NCBI GenBank assembly: GCA_030430845.1
Contig: JAUIKE010000070.1
Coordinates: forward strand, 1 to 38,402
DNA length: 38,402 bases
Direction: 5' to 3'
Source: Bacteroidia bacterium
GTDB lineage: Bacteria > Bacteroidota > Bacteroidia > Chitinophagales > Saprospiraceae
Positions 21,539 through 29,303 of this stretch are shown in pieces. The notes beneath the pieces are model-generated. The model worked only from the letters and a program-made list of their open reading frames with translations, was not told the origin of the DNA and did not search any database. The position numbers and the translations under genes are program-made. How positions within the stretch are numbered: position 1 is the stretch's first letter; each line of letters starts with the position of its first letter.

Positions 21539-21882
21539 GATTTTCTTATTTTATCTATGCGGTTCGTCCAAGCTTCCGCATCTTTGAATGTTACAACCTC
21601 TAAATTTTCGGTATTTGACTCGATGCTTTTCGCTCCAGTCCTTGTAATCAAAACAAACTGATGCTGGGCGGGGGATGATCCAAAGCCTAAACTCAATAGT
21701 ATTTTCAGTAGCTTCTCGGCTTCTTCAGTCTTTCCGCAATCAACAACAAATGGTTTCGGGGGGTCCCATCTTTCAAGCAGTTCCTGCCAGAGATTTTGCA
21801 ATCTCTTATTAGTATTCAGGCTGGCCTGAATAATAAACTCCTGAAGGAGATCGGTAGGAATGTCATAGGCTGATTGTATCAT
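21526..21882 (-). CDS. Hypothetical protein, 118 aa
   Basis: Soluble alpha/beta protein; FVVDCGKTEEAEKLLKILLS and HQFVLITRTGAKSIESN look like strand-helix units, without a complete active-site motif. First gene after the hairpin at 21902-21924 and overlapping the 153-residue gene by 13 nt, so it may start the PAPS-reductase-like group. Not recognised. Confidence 0.58.
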   Translation of the reverse strand: MIQSAYDIPTDLLQEFIIQASLNTNKRLQNLWQELLERWDPPKPFVVDCGKTEEAEKLLKILLSLGFGSSPAQHQFVLITRTGAKSIESNTENLEVVTFKDAEAWTNRIDKIRKSCIN

Positions 21883-21901
21883 ATCAGTTTGCTTTAAAAT
21901 T

Positions 21902-21924
21902 GTCCCTCGCCCATTGCGAGGGAC
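21902..21924 (-). terminator. Intrinsic terminator-like hairpin
   Basis: Perfect 9-bp arms GTCCCTCGC (21902-21910) and GCGAGGGAC (21916-21924) with a 5-nt loop. On minus it is followed by AATTTTAAAG. It lies in the 121-nt gap downstream of the 504-residue gene, where a full or partial terminator is expected. Confidence 0.68.
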
Positions 21925-22003
21925 TTCATTCTGAGAAAACTTATCAAAAGAACGGGCGTCTTACTTCCTTATCCATAGCCTCTCCCCTACTCTGGGGTGA
22001 GCA

Positions 22004-23518
22004 TTATTTCAGGCCGAGTTCGCCTGCTATTTTTCTTGTTGTTTTATATCCGAGGCCTGTTATCCTGGACAGTGTCTGCATGGTTGGAGCTTCTCCTTCA
22101 TTCTCCTCCTGATAGGCGAAGAAACTACTAGCTATTAGTTTCTCTCTGTCTTTTACATCTCTCCGCTTTTTATATGTCCTGCCACTGTTGTCGGGAATAA
22201 ATGTGCTCCTACCATCTTCCTCTTTGCCGTCGTGGACTTCTGAAAAGCTACCACTTCCAGTGGTAGCTTTTGGCGAAAAGTTACCACTTCCAGTGGTAGT
22301 TTTTGGCGAAAAGTTACCACTTTCACCAGTGGACGGTTTTGAAAAGTTACCACTTTCACCAGCGGGCGGTTTTGAAAAGTTACCACTTTCGCTTTCCGGA
22401 AAACGGTTTTTTTGAGGCCGTTTATTGCTGTGATCGGCTGCTTCGACCGTTTGTTTCTGGCCACCAATGTTACCAAATCCGATCTGGGTTTGAGCAGTAG
22501 GGGATGGGGTGCGAGAGAACTTACCCAGATCGAATTTTGGAAGCCAGTTTGTATTGATTTTGAGGTTCCTTCTTTCTGTTTTTTCAGCAAAGGTTGGCTC
22601 TCCTGACAATACCCGATATAAAGAAAGCAGGATATTGGTCAGTATAAACAGGCCCAGGCATCCCACACCAAATACGCCCAGCATAAAAGTATTCCGCTCA
22701 AATTTGCTGTCAAATCGGCTGATCGTAGTCTCTGCCTGATGAGATATTTTACCAAATACTTCCTGCTGGCCAGCGCTCAGTGCGGATAGGGTAGTGGCTT
22801 GCATAGCGGTCAGCTCTTTGACTTTGTTGACCTCAGATTGTATGAGCGCATTTCCGGCTGATTCTGCTTTCCTGATCGCAGGCTCTAATTGTTTTTCAGC
22901 CCATCCATTTCCGGAGACGTAGAGCTGGTACATCCTAGCTCCTTTGCTGCGCTTGGCATCTTCAAGTAGTTGTTTTGCGGCTTTTTTCGCCTCTTTTGTA
23001 CGCTCGATGTGGCTGCTGGCAGCAGCATCTATCTGTGCTTGGTAGCTACTGTGTATCCGAGTGCGTTCTGCATCCTGATCCTGTCGGACCTGATTAAGGT
23101 CAGCCACCTGGGGTGGGGGAGTGGCCGCTTCGACCATGTCTATCCTGCCTATCCAGCTGGTTCCGCCCGTACCCAGCGCCAGCGCAGCGCAAAGGGCAAG
23201 GCAAAATATCCAGAAGGTAACACGATAGGCTGCTTTGACCGCGCCTTTCTCTTTCCATGCACGGCCTCCGAGGATTTCATCCAGTGCGAAAGGCAGGAAG
23301 ATCCGCAGGCCCAGTTCCATTACACCGAGCGCCAGTCCGACAATAAATAAGGCCAAAAGCCCTGCACCCCATGCAGGCAGGAACTCCTGAGCCTTATTGA
23401 ATGCGATGATCCAGATAATCATCACACTTGTAACAGCACTCCCGATTTGAGCCGCATTTCGCGTTGTTTTGAGTGCAGAAATTACTTGAGTTGCGTCTTT
23501 TTGAAGATTACTTGACAT
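22004..23518 (-). CDS. Four-TM protein with tandem repeats and C-terminal HTH, 504 aa
   Basis: Membrane segments at about 26-43, 50-70, 98-118 and 278-300 flank an Ala/Gln-rich coiled coil (about 140-270). Residues 375-430 are five 11-residue repeats (consensus ESGNFSKPTTG). The last 27 residues (APTMQTLSRITGLGYKTTRK and on) read as a helix-turn-helix. The combination could tether DNA to the membrane or sense a membrane signal. Alternatively the HTH-like end is a protein-binding module. No family is recognised; the topology is clear. Confidence 0.7.
   Translation of the reverse strand: MSSNLQKDATQVISALKTTRNAAQIGSAVTSVMIIWIIAFNKAQEFLPAWGAGLLALFIVGLALGVMELGLRIFLPFALDEILGGRAWKEKGAVKAAYRVTFWIFCLALCAALALGTGGTSWIGRIDMVEAATPPPQVADLNQVRQDQDAERTRIHSSYQAQIDAAASSHIERTKEAKKAAKQLLEDAKRSKGARMYQLYVSGNGWAEKQLEPAIRKAESAGNALIQSEVNKVKELTAMQATTLSALSAGQQEVFGKISHQAETTISRFDSKFERNTFMLGVFGVGCLGLFILTNILLSLYRVLSGEPTFAEKTERRNLKINTNWLPKFDLGKFSRTPSPTAQTQIGFGNIGGQKQTVEAADHSNKRPQKNRFPESESGNFSKPPAGESGNFSKPSTGESGNFSPKTTTGSGNFSPKATTGSGSFSEVHDGKEEDGRSTFIPDNSGRTYKKRRDVKDREKLIASSFFAYQEENEGEAPTMQTLSRITGLGYKTTRKIAGELGLK
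22242..22395. repeat. 33-bp tandem repeat, five units, within the 504-residue gene
   Basis: Units begin (GAAAAG) at 22242, 22275, 22308, 22341 and 22374, an exact 33-bp period. The first two units each contain a hairpin-forming inverted repeat, with arms AAAAGCTACCACT / AGTGGTAGCTTTT in the first. They encode the 11-residue SGNFS repeats. Copy number probably varies among relatives. Confidence 0.88.
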
Positions 23519-23615
23519 TTTTTGAGTTATTAATAAGTTGATAAAAATTTATTCGCTTTTTTGGCTGTTGGCATGATTCTTTGCTATTTAGGGTCATTAA
23601 TAAGTCTGATGAAAA
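23519..23615 (-). promoter_or_regulatory. AT-rich gap with imperfect direct repeat
   Basis: ATTAATAAGTTGATAAAA at 23528-23546 and ATTAATAAGTCTGATGAAAA at 23596-23615 are similar direct repeats upstream of the 504-residue gene. They may be operator or promoter elements. No gene is seen here. Confidence 0.35.
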
Positions 23616-23999
23616 TCAGCTTTGAGGGTCATGCAGGAGTGCATGGCCCTTGCTTTTTTCTATTTGTTTCATACTCGCTAACTCGGGTTCCAGGTCCATC
23701 AGTAGTTTTGAAGCGATCACACTATTGTAGAATAGCCCTTCACGCTGGCCAATAGTCTTTACATAATTTCTAAGTGCGATCACAATCACGGCCAGTTCAT
23801 GATACTGAATCTTCATTCGCTGCTTTGGCACATGCAACCGGTTAATAATTGCAAACAGCAAGCTTGCTGTCATCTGTGATTCGTGAACACTACTAAAGTA
23901 GGCCTCCGGCAGTTGGAGTGCCTGCCTAATGGCTTCTTTCAGGGCCATATAGGCATTTTCGCTAGGGAAAGTATATGTAATTGGTTCCGGTATATTCAT
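23616..23999 (-). CDS. Hypothetical helical protein, 127 aa
   Basis: Helical soluble protein (LKEAIRQALQLPEAYF, RMKIQYHELAVIVIALRNYV). No known motif. The 3' end contains a short hairpin (23625-23650). Lies 52 nt after the 100-residue gene and 97 nt before the 504-residue gene on minus. Function unknown. Confidence 0.58.
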   Translation of the reverse strand: MNIPEPITYTFPSENAYMALKEAIRQALQLPEAYFSSVHESQMTASLLFAIINRLHVPKQRMKIQYHELAVIVIALRNYVKTIGQREGLFYNSVIASKLLMDLEPELASMKQIEKSKGHALLHDPQS

Positions 24000-24051
24000 T
24001 ATCTGTTGGGGTTACAAAGTGGTTTATTGAATAGCCTGCGGCACGACCTAT

Positions 24052-24354
24052 TTATCCATCGCTATCCTCCTTTTTTTGATTATAATTATCCCAATGCCAA
24101 ATTTCCTTATTCCCAGGATGTTGGAATATTTTAGCCTGCCAGATCAAATCCTTTAAAATGAATGTCTTAAATGTCAGATTGATCAGTTTTGTCGCAATAC
24201 TCTCGGCACTACATCCCTTCTTGATGTAGTTTTTGAATATCGCGACATCTTTTCCGCTTCTGGATTTGCCATATTGGAATTTCACCCAGAGTCTCAACTG
24301 CGGCCTCTGCTGATTTTCCTTGTCATACATTTTTGTTGTAGGGTAGTAACTCAT
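24052..24354 (-). CDS. Hypothetical basic protein, 100 aa
   Basis: Start set at MSYYPTTKMYDKEN (24354), 5 nt after the cytosine methyltransferase stop; a longer frame would overlap it. Rich in Lys and aromatic residues (VKFQYGKSRSGKDVAIFKNY, KIFQHPGNKEIWHWDNYNQ). It could be a small nucleic-acid binding partner of the methyltransferase, but nothing proves this. Confidence 0.58.
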   Translation of the reverse strand: MSYYPTTKMYDKENQQRPQLRLWVKFQYGKSRSGKDVAIFKNYIKKGCSAESIATKLINLTFKTFILKDLIWQAKIFQHPGNKEIWHWDNYNQKKEDSDG

Positions 24355-24359
24355 GATTT

Positions 24360-25778
24360 TTACTTTAAGGATGCTACCGCTCTTTCTGTCAACCATTTCA
24401 TGACGGGAGGGGTGACAGCGTTCCCCAACTGTCGAACCCTGTCCTTCACTCTACTCCCTAGAATCTCATAATCATCCGGAAAGGCCATTGCCTTTTTCAC
24501 TTCATGATCTTTTATGACGCGATAGAAGCAATCCTCGACCTTGCTGGCAGACTGAACGATGGCGGCACAATCCACGGTGCGTATGGTATTGATAGGCTGG
24601 TCAAATCCGCCGAAAGTGTCACTTCCATAGTAGTAGCTCATAAATCCAGGGATTACCAGCCCTTGCTGCGCAGATGTGGTAATTGAACCCACTGGCAGAT
24701 TGAGAGGTCTGCACCATCCTGGTGTGTAGTTTCCTACCAGTAGCCCATGGTTTATGCCGCCAGCACTTACCGTACTGATCGGCTTATCCATCCTGGTTGA
24801 TGCCCCATTTTTCCGGAGATTGATGATGGCTGATTGGATCATCACATATTGCTCCTGTCTCGTTGTCTGCGTATAGAGTGGTTGATTTCCTGGCCGGACA
24901 TTATTCTGATATGCCTCGGAATGGAACTGAATAGGGTAGGGGAACTTATTCAAACCATGCTTGATACGCTTGATCGTATTGGGTACAAGTGGGTTTTTCC
25001 TGTCGCCTATGCGCGTGATAGGCACATCCCAATCAATCACATTGTAAGCTGCATTGTAGTATGGCACTACTTCTTCGTAACACGAGCTACATCGGTAGAC
25101 GTATTGGCCCTTTTTGCCATATTTGCCCCATTTCTTGTTTGGGTTTTTAAATTTTTGGTAGCTTTCCTTATCTCCACAGGATGTACAGGGAGCAATCGGT
25201 CTATGCTCCAAGTCTGGCATTTTATTTCCTTTCTTCCAGAAGACGATGAATATCCTATCTCGACTCTGCGGAACTCCAAAAAACTGGCTATTAAGATATT
25301 TACACTGATGTCTGTAGCCTAATGCTTGCATCGCAATTAGCCACGCATTAAACATCGCCCAGCTTCGTACTTCGACCACATTCTCTACAATGATGATTTC
25401 GTACTTGTGTACTTCTGCAAATCGAGGCACATCCCACATCGTCGCACGGCTTCGCTCAGCTGGGGCATCAAACATGTTGGCATTGAATAAATCCATTTGA
25501 TGAAGGCCTTTTCGCTTTTTTCCTGCTGCATTGCTGTGCTTTGTGCATTCGGGAGAAGAATAAAGGATCGTAGTTCTAGGGAAATATCGAGGAGCAGACT
25601 CGCTGATATTTGCGCAATGATGATCTGTGTTAGGGTGGTTCTTGTTATGCGTCTCTATTGCCAAATCCCAATGGTTCATTGCCATTTTCATTTCTACGCC
25701 AGCCGCTACGGCTCCAGTAGTGGTGCCACCTGCTCCGCAGAACATATCGGTACCTGTTATATAGCTGCTAGTTCTCAT
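24360..25778 (-). CDS. DNA (cytosine-5) methyltransferase, 472 aa
   Basis: Motif I is DMFCGAGGTTTG (11-22), motif IV SSPECTKHS (74-82) with the catalytic Cys78, motif VI ENVVEVR (132-138), motif VIII QSRDRIF (171-177). Motif IV reads PEC rather than the common PPC. A Cys pair CTSC (198-201) and another CSSC (230-233) form a likely zinc ribbon inserted between the catalytic half and the target-recognition part. The C-terminal motif IX/X region is present (RQLGNAVTPPVMKWL near the end). No cognate restriction enzyme is seen, so it is probably a protective or regulatory orphan phage methylase. Confidence 0.9.
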   Translation of the reverse strand: MRTSSYITGTDMFCGAGGTTTGAVAAGVEMKMAMNHWDLAIETHNKNHPNTDHHCANISESAPRYFPRTTILYSSPECTKHSNAAGKKRKGLHQMDLFNANMFDAPAERSRATMWDVPRFAEVHKYEIIIVENVVEVRSWAMFNAWLIAMQALGYRHQCKYLNSQFFGVPQSRDRIFIVFWKKGNKMPDLEHRPIAPCTSCGDKESYQKFKNPNKKWGKYGKKGQYVYRCSSCYEEVVPYYNAAYNVIDWDVPITRIGDRKNPLVPNTIKRIKHGLNKFPYPIQFHSEAYQNNVRPGNQPLYTQTTRQEQYVMIQSAIINLRKNGASTRMDKPISTVSAGGINHGLLVGNYTPGWCRPLNLPVGSITTSAQQGLVIPGFMSYYYGSDTFGGFDQPINTIRTVDCAAIVQSASKVEDCFYRVIKDHEVKKAMAFPDDYEILGSRVKDRVRQLGNAVTPPVMKWLTERAVASLK

Positions 25779-26085
25779 GAATTGCCCTCCTTTTTTTTTG
25801 TATCACATAGACAGATACAGTAGGGGTGAACATTACAGGTACAGCATCCTCTTCGGAATCTGCTTCCCTATAAAAAGCGAGATAAAGGCCTGCAATAAAT
25901 GCCTGTGATGGCACTGCCAGTTTCTTCTTGGCCACCAGGTTGTTTAGGTTCACAACGCCTCGCGCTGCAAGCATATCAAGGAGCGAAGAGGGTGGGGGAG
26001 TGCTTGGCAGTTCCTCCTGGCCAGTCATGGCCAGGGCATAGCGATTCATGAGGTTTACGATTTTTTGAGCTTCGACTACATTCAT
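25768..26085 (-). CDS. Hypothetical protein, 105 aa
   Basis: Soluble protein with a Pro-rich linker (LPSTPPPSS) and a C-terminal half VPSQAFIAGLYLAFYREADS...VSVYVIQKKRR. Overlaps the start of the cytosine methyltransferase by 11 nt, suggesting translational coupling. Not recognised. Confidence 0.58.
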   Translation of the reverse strand: MNVVEAQKIVNLMNRYALAMTGQEELPSTPPPSSLLDMLAARGVVNLNNLVAKKKLAVPSQAFIAGLYLAFYREADSEEDAVPVMFTPTVSVYVIQKKRRAIHEN

Positions 26086-26119
26086 GGGTTGTAGCTTAAA
26101 GGGTGAAACAAAATGCCGA

Positions 26120-27964
26120 CTATCGGCGGAAATTCTTGATCCGGGCAGAAGGTATCTGGGTAGGTCCGCGCTTTTTGGCAGGGATTTGCTTATTACCTCC
26201 TGTCGTTGCTTTAGGTATTTTCGATGGCTGTTGGCTGTTTTCGGGTATCATGCTCTTTGTTTTTGCTGACTTTTCAGCATAGGCCTGGTCATGGTGATAT
26301 GCTTCGCGGATTTTCTGATAATTCTTCCGCAGACTGGAAGTGGACTTGATACCATCTATGTTGTATTCACTCCGCCACCATTGTGCGTTTTTGAGGCCAC
26401 TGTCCATCAGCCAGTTAAGGATTAATGTAAGTTCATTTAGCTCTGCGCCTTCTTTTCGCACCATCATCCGAAGATCTCGCTCCCAATTGCTCACATTAGC
26501 CTTGCGCAGCCGCATATCGCTCTTATGGAGGCGCATGAGAGCTAACTTGAACTGCCATGCAAGACCATACCATTCCTTTTTCTGCGAGGCGATCTCGGCC
26601 TCTGATTGAAGCAACTGCTTTTGCCTTAATTCGCGGGCATTGGCCATTTCTTCGAATTCAATAGCTCTACTTTCGTAGACCTGTAGCCAGTTTTTCTCAT
26701 AGTGAAGGATGCCGTACTTTTCCTCTGGATCAAAGAAGCGGACCGGACCTACGACATATCGGTTAGGGTAGCTTTTTAAGCGCTTCTCCTGCTGGTCTAT
26801 GACCTTGACCATGCGGTCATGGAACGATTCCAAATCGGCAGAATCTATCTGGGCGAGTAGCTTTAGCGCATTTTGATATGACTTCTCCTGAAGGGAGCGG
26901 TAATCACGATCCATGGCCATGGCCAGCTTATCCTGATACATTTCGACCAGTACCTTGGCGTAATATTCTATCCTTCCGTCCCCATGGGCGAGTTGGAAGG
27001 CCGTTTTCAGGTCCAGTTTGGGATTTCTTGAAATGGGCAAGTGTGATGAAGGGGGAGGGGAGGGGTTATTGTGAGGAGAATCCGGTATATTCTGAATTTT
27101 CGCGCCGGAAAAATCCGCGCCCTCGAAAGAAAGCCCTTGCTTTTCTGGCGGGAGTTTTCCCGCTTTGTGGGGGCGTCCATCCTCAGAGGCTCCTTCCTCC
27201 GATCGACTGTCCGCGATAGCGGACGCCGCTGAAGAAAAGCTTCCATCCTCCGACTGACTCTCCGCGCCAGCGGAAACCTTCTGACTTATCTCTTTATCTA
27301 CATGGATTTCAGAAGAAGAGTAATGCCGCGAATTTTGCGCCATGCGAGGAGAGGTGGTGGTAGGGGGGGCAAGGGGAATCACCTTGCCGTTGAAGCCTTC
27401 CGTTTTGGGGACAAAGGAGGCCACCTGCTGGACTATGTCCGTGGGCAGGAGGTCTGGGGATAGTAAGAGTTTAAAGTCGTTCTGGTGGCCTCTAAACAGC
27501 TTGTATGGCTTCCAGCCAAATCCGCGTCCGCCTCGGTCGCGGTGTCGGAAGGCGGTTGCGCCATGCGGCTCAGCCTCTGTCTCTTCCTCGCCCAGGAAAA
27601 ATTTTGCGTAGGTCAGCTTGCCTACATGCAGGGGGGTGACACTCTTTGAGCCATAGCCGCCATCAGGCGTCTGTCGGAGGCTCCTGTTATTCGTGAAGAC
27701 CTCGTTTGTGATGTAGATCGCTCCTTTGTCGATATTATCAACTGTCTGCTGGCACCATTGCCGGAAGGCGTTGATGGCAGTCTTCATCTCACTGTCTTTC
27801 AATCTGAAGGGGTGGGCGTAGGAATAGGGCTGGTCTTTTCCTGCGGGAAACTGCTGGTTGTGCTGCTCGAAGTGCTGGCAAATCCGCTTATAGCCAGGGT
27901 CAAAAAGCTGTTTCCAATGTAGCCTTTTTGCCGTGTTTTGCGTAAGTTTGTTTAGTTGTACCAT
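26120..27964 (-). CDS. Large early protein, possibly a replication organiser, 614 aa
   Basis: First large gene below the Cro-like regulator. Residues 1-190 are a folded domain (Gln, Lys and aromatic residues), 190-310 a disordered Ser/Glu/Pro-rich linker with a repeated AGAESQSEDGS-type unit, 310-560 a charged helical domain, and the end is very basic (KIPKATTGGNKQIPAKKRGP). WWRSEYNIDGIKSTSSLRKN near residue 525 resembles the WW..NI.S...LRK motif at the C-terminus of some phage replication organisers. That likeness and its early position are the only reasons for the replication call. Confidence 0.6.
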   Translation of the reverse strand: MVQLNKLTQNTAKRLHWKQLFDPGYKRICQHFEQHNQQFPAGKDQPYSYAHPFRLKDSEMKTAINAFRQWCQQTVDNIDKGAIYITNEVFTNNRSLRQTPDGGYGSKSVTPLHVGKLTYAKFFLGEEETEAEPHGATAFRHRDRGGRGFGWKPYKLFRGHQNDFKLLLSPDLLPTDIVQQVASFVPKTEGFNGKVIPLAPPTTTSPRMAQNSRHYSSSEIHVDKEISQKVSAGAESQSEDGSFSSAASAIADSRSEEGASEDGRPHKAGKLPPEKQGLSFEGADFSGAKIQNIPDSPHNNPSPPPSSHLPISRNPKLDLKTAFQLAHGDGRIEYYAKVLVEMYQDKLAMAMDRDYRSLQEKSYQNALKLLAQIDSADLESFHDRMVKVIDQQEKRLKSYPNRYVVGPVRFFDPEEKYGILHYEKNWLQVYESRAIEFEEMANARELRQKQLLQSEAEIASQKKEWYGLAWQFKLALMRLHKSDMRLRKANVSNWERDLRMMVRKEGAELNELTLILNWLMDSGLKNAQWWRSEYNIDGIKSTSSLRKNYQKIREAYHHDQAYAEKSAKTKSMIPENSQQPSKIPKATTGGNKQIPAKKRGPTQIPSARIKNFRR

Positions 27965-28053
27965 AGCTGGTTATGTCGAAGGGGTGGGAAAGAAGCCTAC
28001 TCTAATAGGCTCCCTCCCTCAACCCGCTTTTGGGGGCAATTTTTGATAAAAAC

Positions 28054-28084
28054 AAAGGTGCTGGCTCTAACCAGCGCCTTTTTT
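28054..28084. terminator. Bidirectional terminator-like hairpin
   Basis: Arms AAAGGTGCTGG (28054-28064) and CCAGCGCCTTT (28071-28081), with one G-T wobble, followed by TTT on plus and preceded by A tracts. It lies between the Cro-like gene and the 614-residue gene on minus, so it may be an early attenuator of that transcript. Confidence 0.6.
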
Positions 28085-28133
28085 ATGTGGGCCTACTCGG
28101 CCTCTGTCTGAACCATTCTCCTTACAAAGCCAC

Positions 28134-28367
28134 TCATGCGACAATCTCTTCCAGAGATGGGAATTTAAAACTTGGATCAACTACCTGTGCTGGTGTAATC
28201 CCATACATTTCGCACAAAGCCACCAACACCCTTCCACCGGGTGTCAGGTTCCGTCTCCGCATAAATCGAAATACAGTCGTCCGATCTACGTCAGCCCTTA
28301 CCTCAATTTCCCGGGCGACACTCTCATATTCATCTTTCGGGATTCTGTCTCTAATTTGCTTATCCAT
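28134..28367 (-). CDS. Cro-like HTH regulator, 77 aa
   Basis: A small protein with an HTH at about 15-45 (YESVAREIEVRADVDRTTVFRFM: 'REIEVRADVDRTTVFRF' aligns with phage repressor helices 2 and 3). No peptidase or multimerisation domain. Starts 128 nt from the divergent repressor, with an operator-like inverted repeat between, and is the first gene of the long minus operon. This is the expected layout of a lysis/lysogeny switch. It probably antagonises the repressor; that is inference from layout. Confidence 0.68.
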   Translation of the reverse strand: MDKQIRDRIPKDEYESVAREIEVRADVDRTTVFRFMRRRNLTPGGRVLVALCEMYGITPAQVVDPSFKFPSLEEIVA

Positions 28368-28372
28368 TTTTA

Positions 28373-28423
28373 GTTATAATTGCATGTTGCATTCTGACAA
28401 CGCTGCAATTATGCAACTATAAT
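28373..28423. promoter_or_regulatory. Operator-like inverted repeat of the divergent switch
   Basis: GTTATAATTGCAT (28373-28385) and ATGCAACTATAAT (28411-28423) are inverted copies matching at 11 of 13 positions, with a further TTGCA/TGCAA pair inside. Located between the two divergent regulators, so likely bound by one or both. Confidence 0.6.
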
Positions 28424-28495
28424 CGAAAAATCAAAACTTTATTCTAAAAAGATGAAGTAAGGTTCATTCATTCAAATAATATTCCCTCTTTAAAA

Positions 28496-28918
28496 ATGGA
28501 AACAGACTCTTTTGGCTCAAGACTAAACATGCTGCTTAGGATAAATAATTGTAGCGTTAAGGAATTTGGCAAATTCACGGGTCTATCTCCAACGATTTTT
28601 TATAAGTACTTCAACAATAAGGCTACCCCAAGTGTCACATTGTTGCAAAAAATCATTGAGAAATGGCCCAATACAAATCTCTATTGGTTACTGACCGGTG
28701 ATGTGGAATCTACTGCTAATGAGATAAATAATGCATCACCGTCAATTCGTGATGGGGAAGCTATGTTATACATGAAAAAAGTAAAAGAACTCGAAGAAAA
28801 ACTATCAGAAAAGGAGAAGGAGATCACCTACCTACACACAAACATCGAGAGCCAAAACAAGGCTCTCGATCTGATTATAGAAATGTTGAAGGAGCGCGGT
28901 ATTCATGTAGATGAGTAA
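28496..28918 (+). CDS. CI-type phage repressor with coiled coil, 140 aa
   Basis: N-terminal HTH_XRE-like domain (about 6-66) of the kind found in Bacteroidota phages: KEFGKFTGLSPTIFYKYFNN, then WPNTNLYWLLTGD. A Glu/Lys coiled coil at about 84-118 (KVKELEEKLSEKEKEITYLH) would dimerise it. No LexA-like peptidase domain, so induction would not follow the classic RecA cleavage route. Divergent from the Cro-like gene. Very probably the maintenance repressor of the lysogenic state. Confidence 0.78.
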   Translation: METDSFGSRLNMLLRINNCSVKEFGKFTGLSPTIFYKYFNNKATPSVTLLQKIIEKWPNTNLYWLLTGDVESTANEINNASPSIRDGEAMLYMKKVKELEEKLSEKEKEITYLHTNIESQNKALDLIIEMLKERGIHVDE

Positions 28919-29074
28919 TTGTGAATTGTATGCCAATGCAGCCAATACGCCCTAAATAATATACACGAAGTGTTAATGAAAGTCGCGGGTTGCCAGGTTA
29001 TTGGGTCCCTGTACGCGGAAAGGTGCCCGAAAATGTAATTGCAAAAAGCGGTGGACTGGTGGTTTTTTGTATGT

Positions 29075-29203
29075 ATGGATTCATGCAAAAAACACTTGTC
29101 CTACACGAAAGGCTCCGGTGGCCATGGCCAGATCGAGGAAGTCAAAAGGAAAATCAAGAATATCAAGAAAGCGCTGGCAAATGTCAAAAAAGGGCCTGCC
29201 TGA
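29075..29203 (+). CDS. Possible small basic protein, 42 aa
   Basis: An ATG at 29075 opens MDSCKKHLSYTKGSGGHGQI followed by EEVKRKIKNIKKALANVKKG and PA, with TGA at 29201-29203. Lys-rich amphipathic helix. It is the only plausible gene in the 385-nt gap after the repressor; the rest shows nothing clear. It starts within sequence that has no known promoter. Evidence is composition alone. Confidence 0.33.
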   Translation: MDSCKKHLSYTKGSGGHGQIEEVKRKIKNIKKALANVKKGPA

Positions 29204-29253
29204 GCATTCTTTTTCTGATATACTCGATTTTACTCGCCATTTTGCTAGATTTG

Positions 29254-29290
29254 TTCTATAATTATATAATTAATGAATTATATAACATAA
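29254..29290. promoter_or_regulatory. AT-rich repeat upstream of KilA-N gene
   Basis: Contains TATAATTAATGAATT at 29265-29279, part of a palindromic AT stretch. The same 15-mer with Y and W variation occurs at 30150-30164 and 31091-31105. Likely operator or partition site. Confidence 0.55.
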
Positions 29291-29303
29291 ACATCATCAC
29301 ACC

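Noticed and set aside
23625..23650. Hairpin GGGTCATGC/GCATGGCCC followed by a T run on plus
   Set aside because: It is within the 3' coding end of a minus gene, and no plus transcript is expected here.
27130..27290. Imperfect duplicated segment in the 614-residue gene
   Set aside because: It codes for low-complexity Ser/Glu linker repeats; no sign of a separate element.
28919..29074. Possible tRNA or other structural RNA in the gap after the repressor
   Set aside because: No cloverleaf or conserved TPsiC-like arm could be found; nothing specific is seen there.
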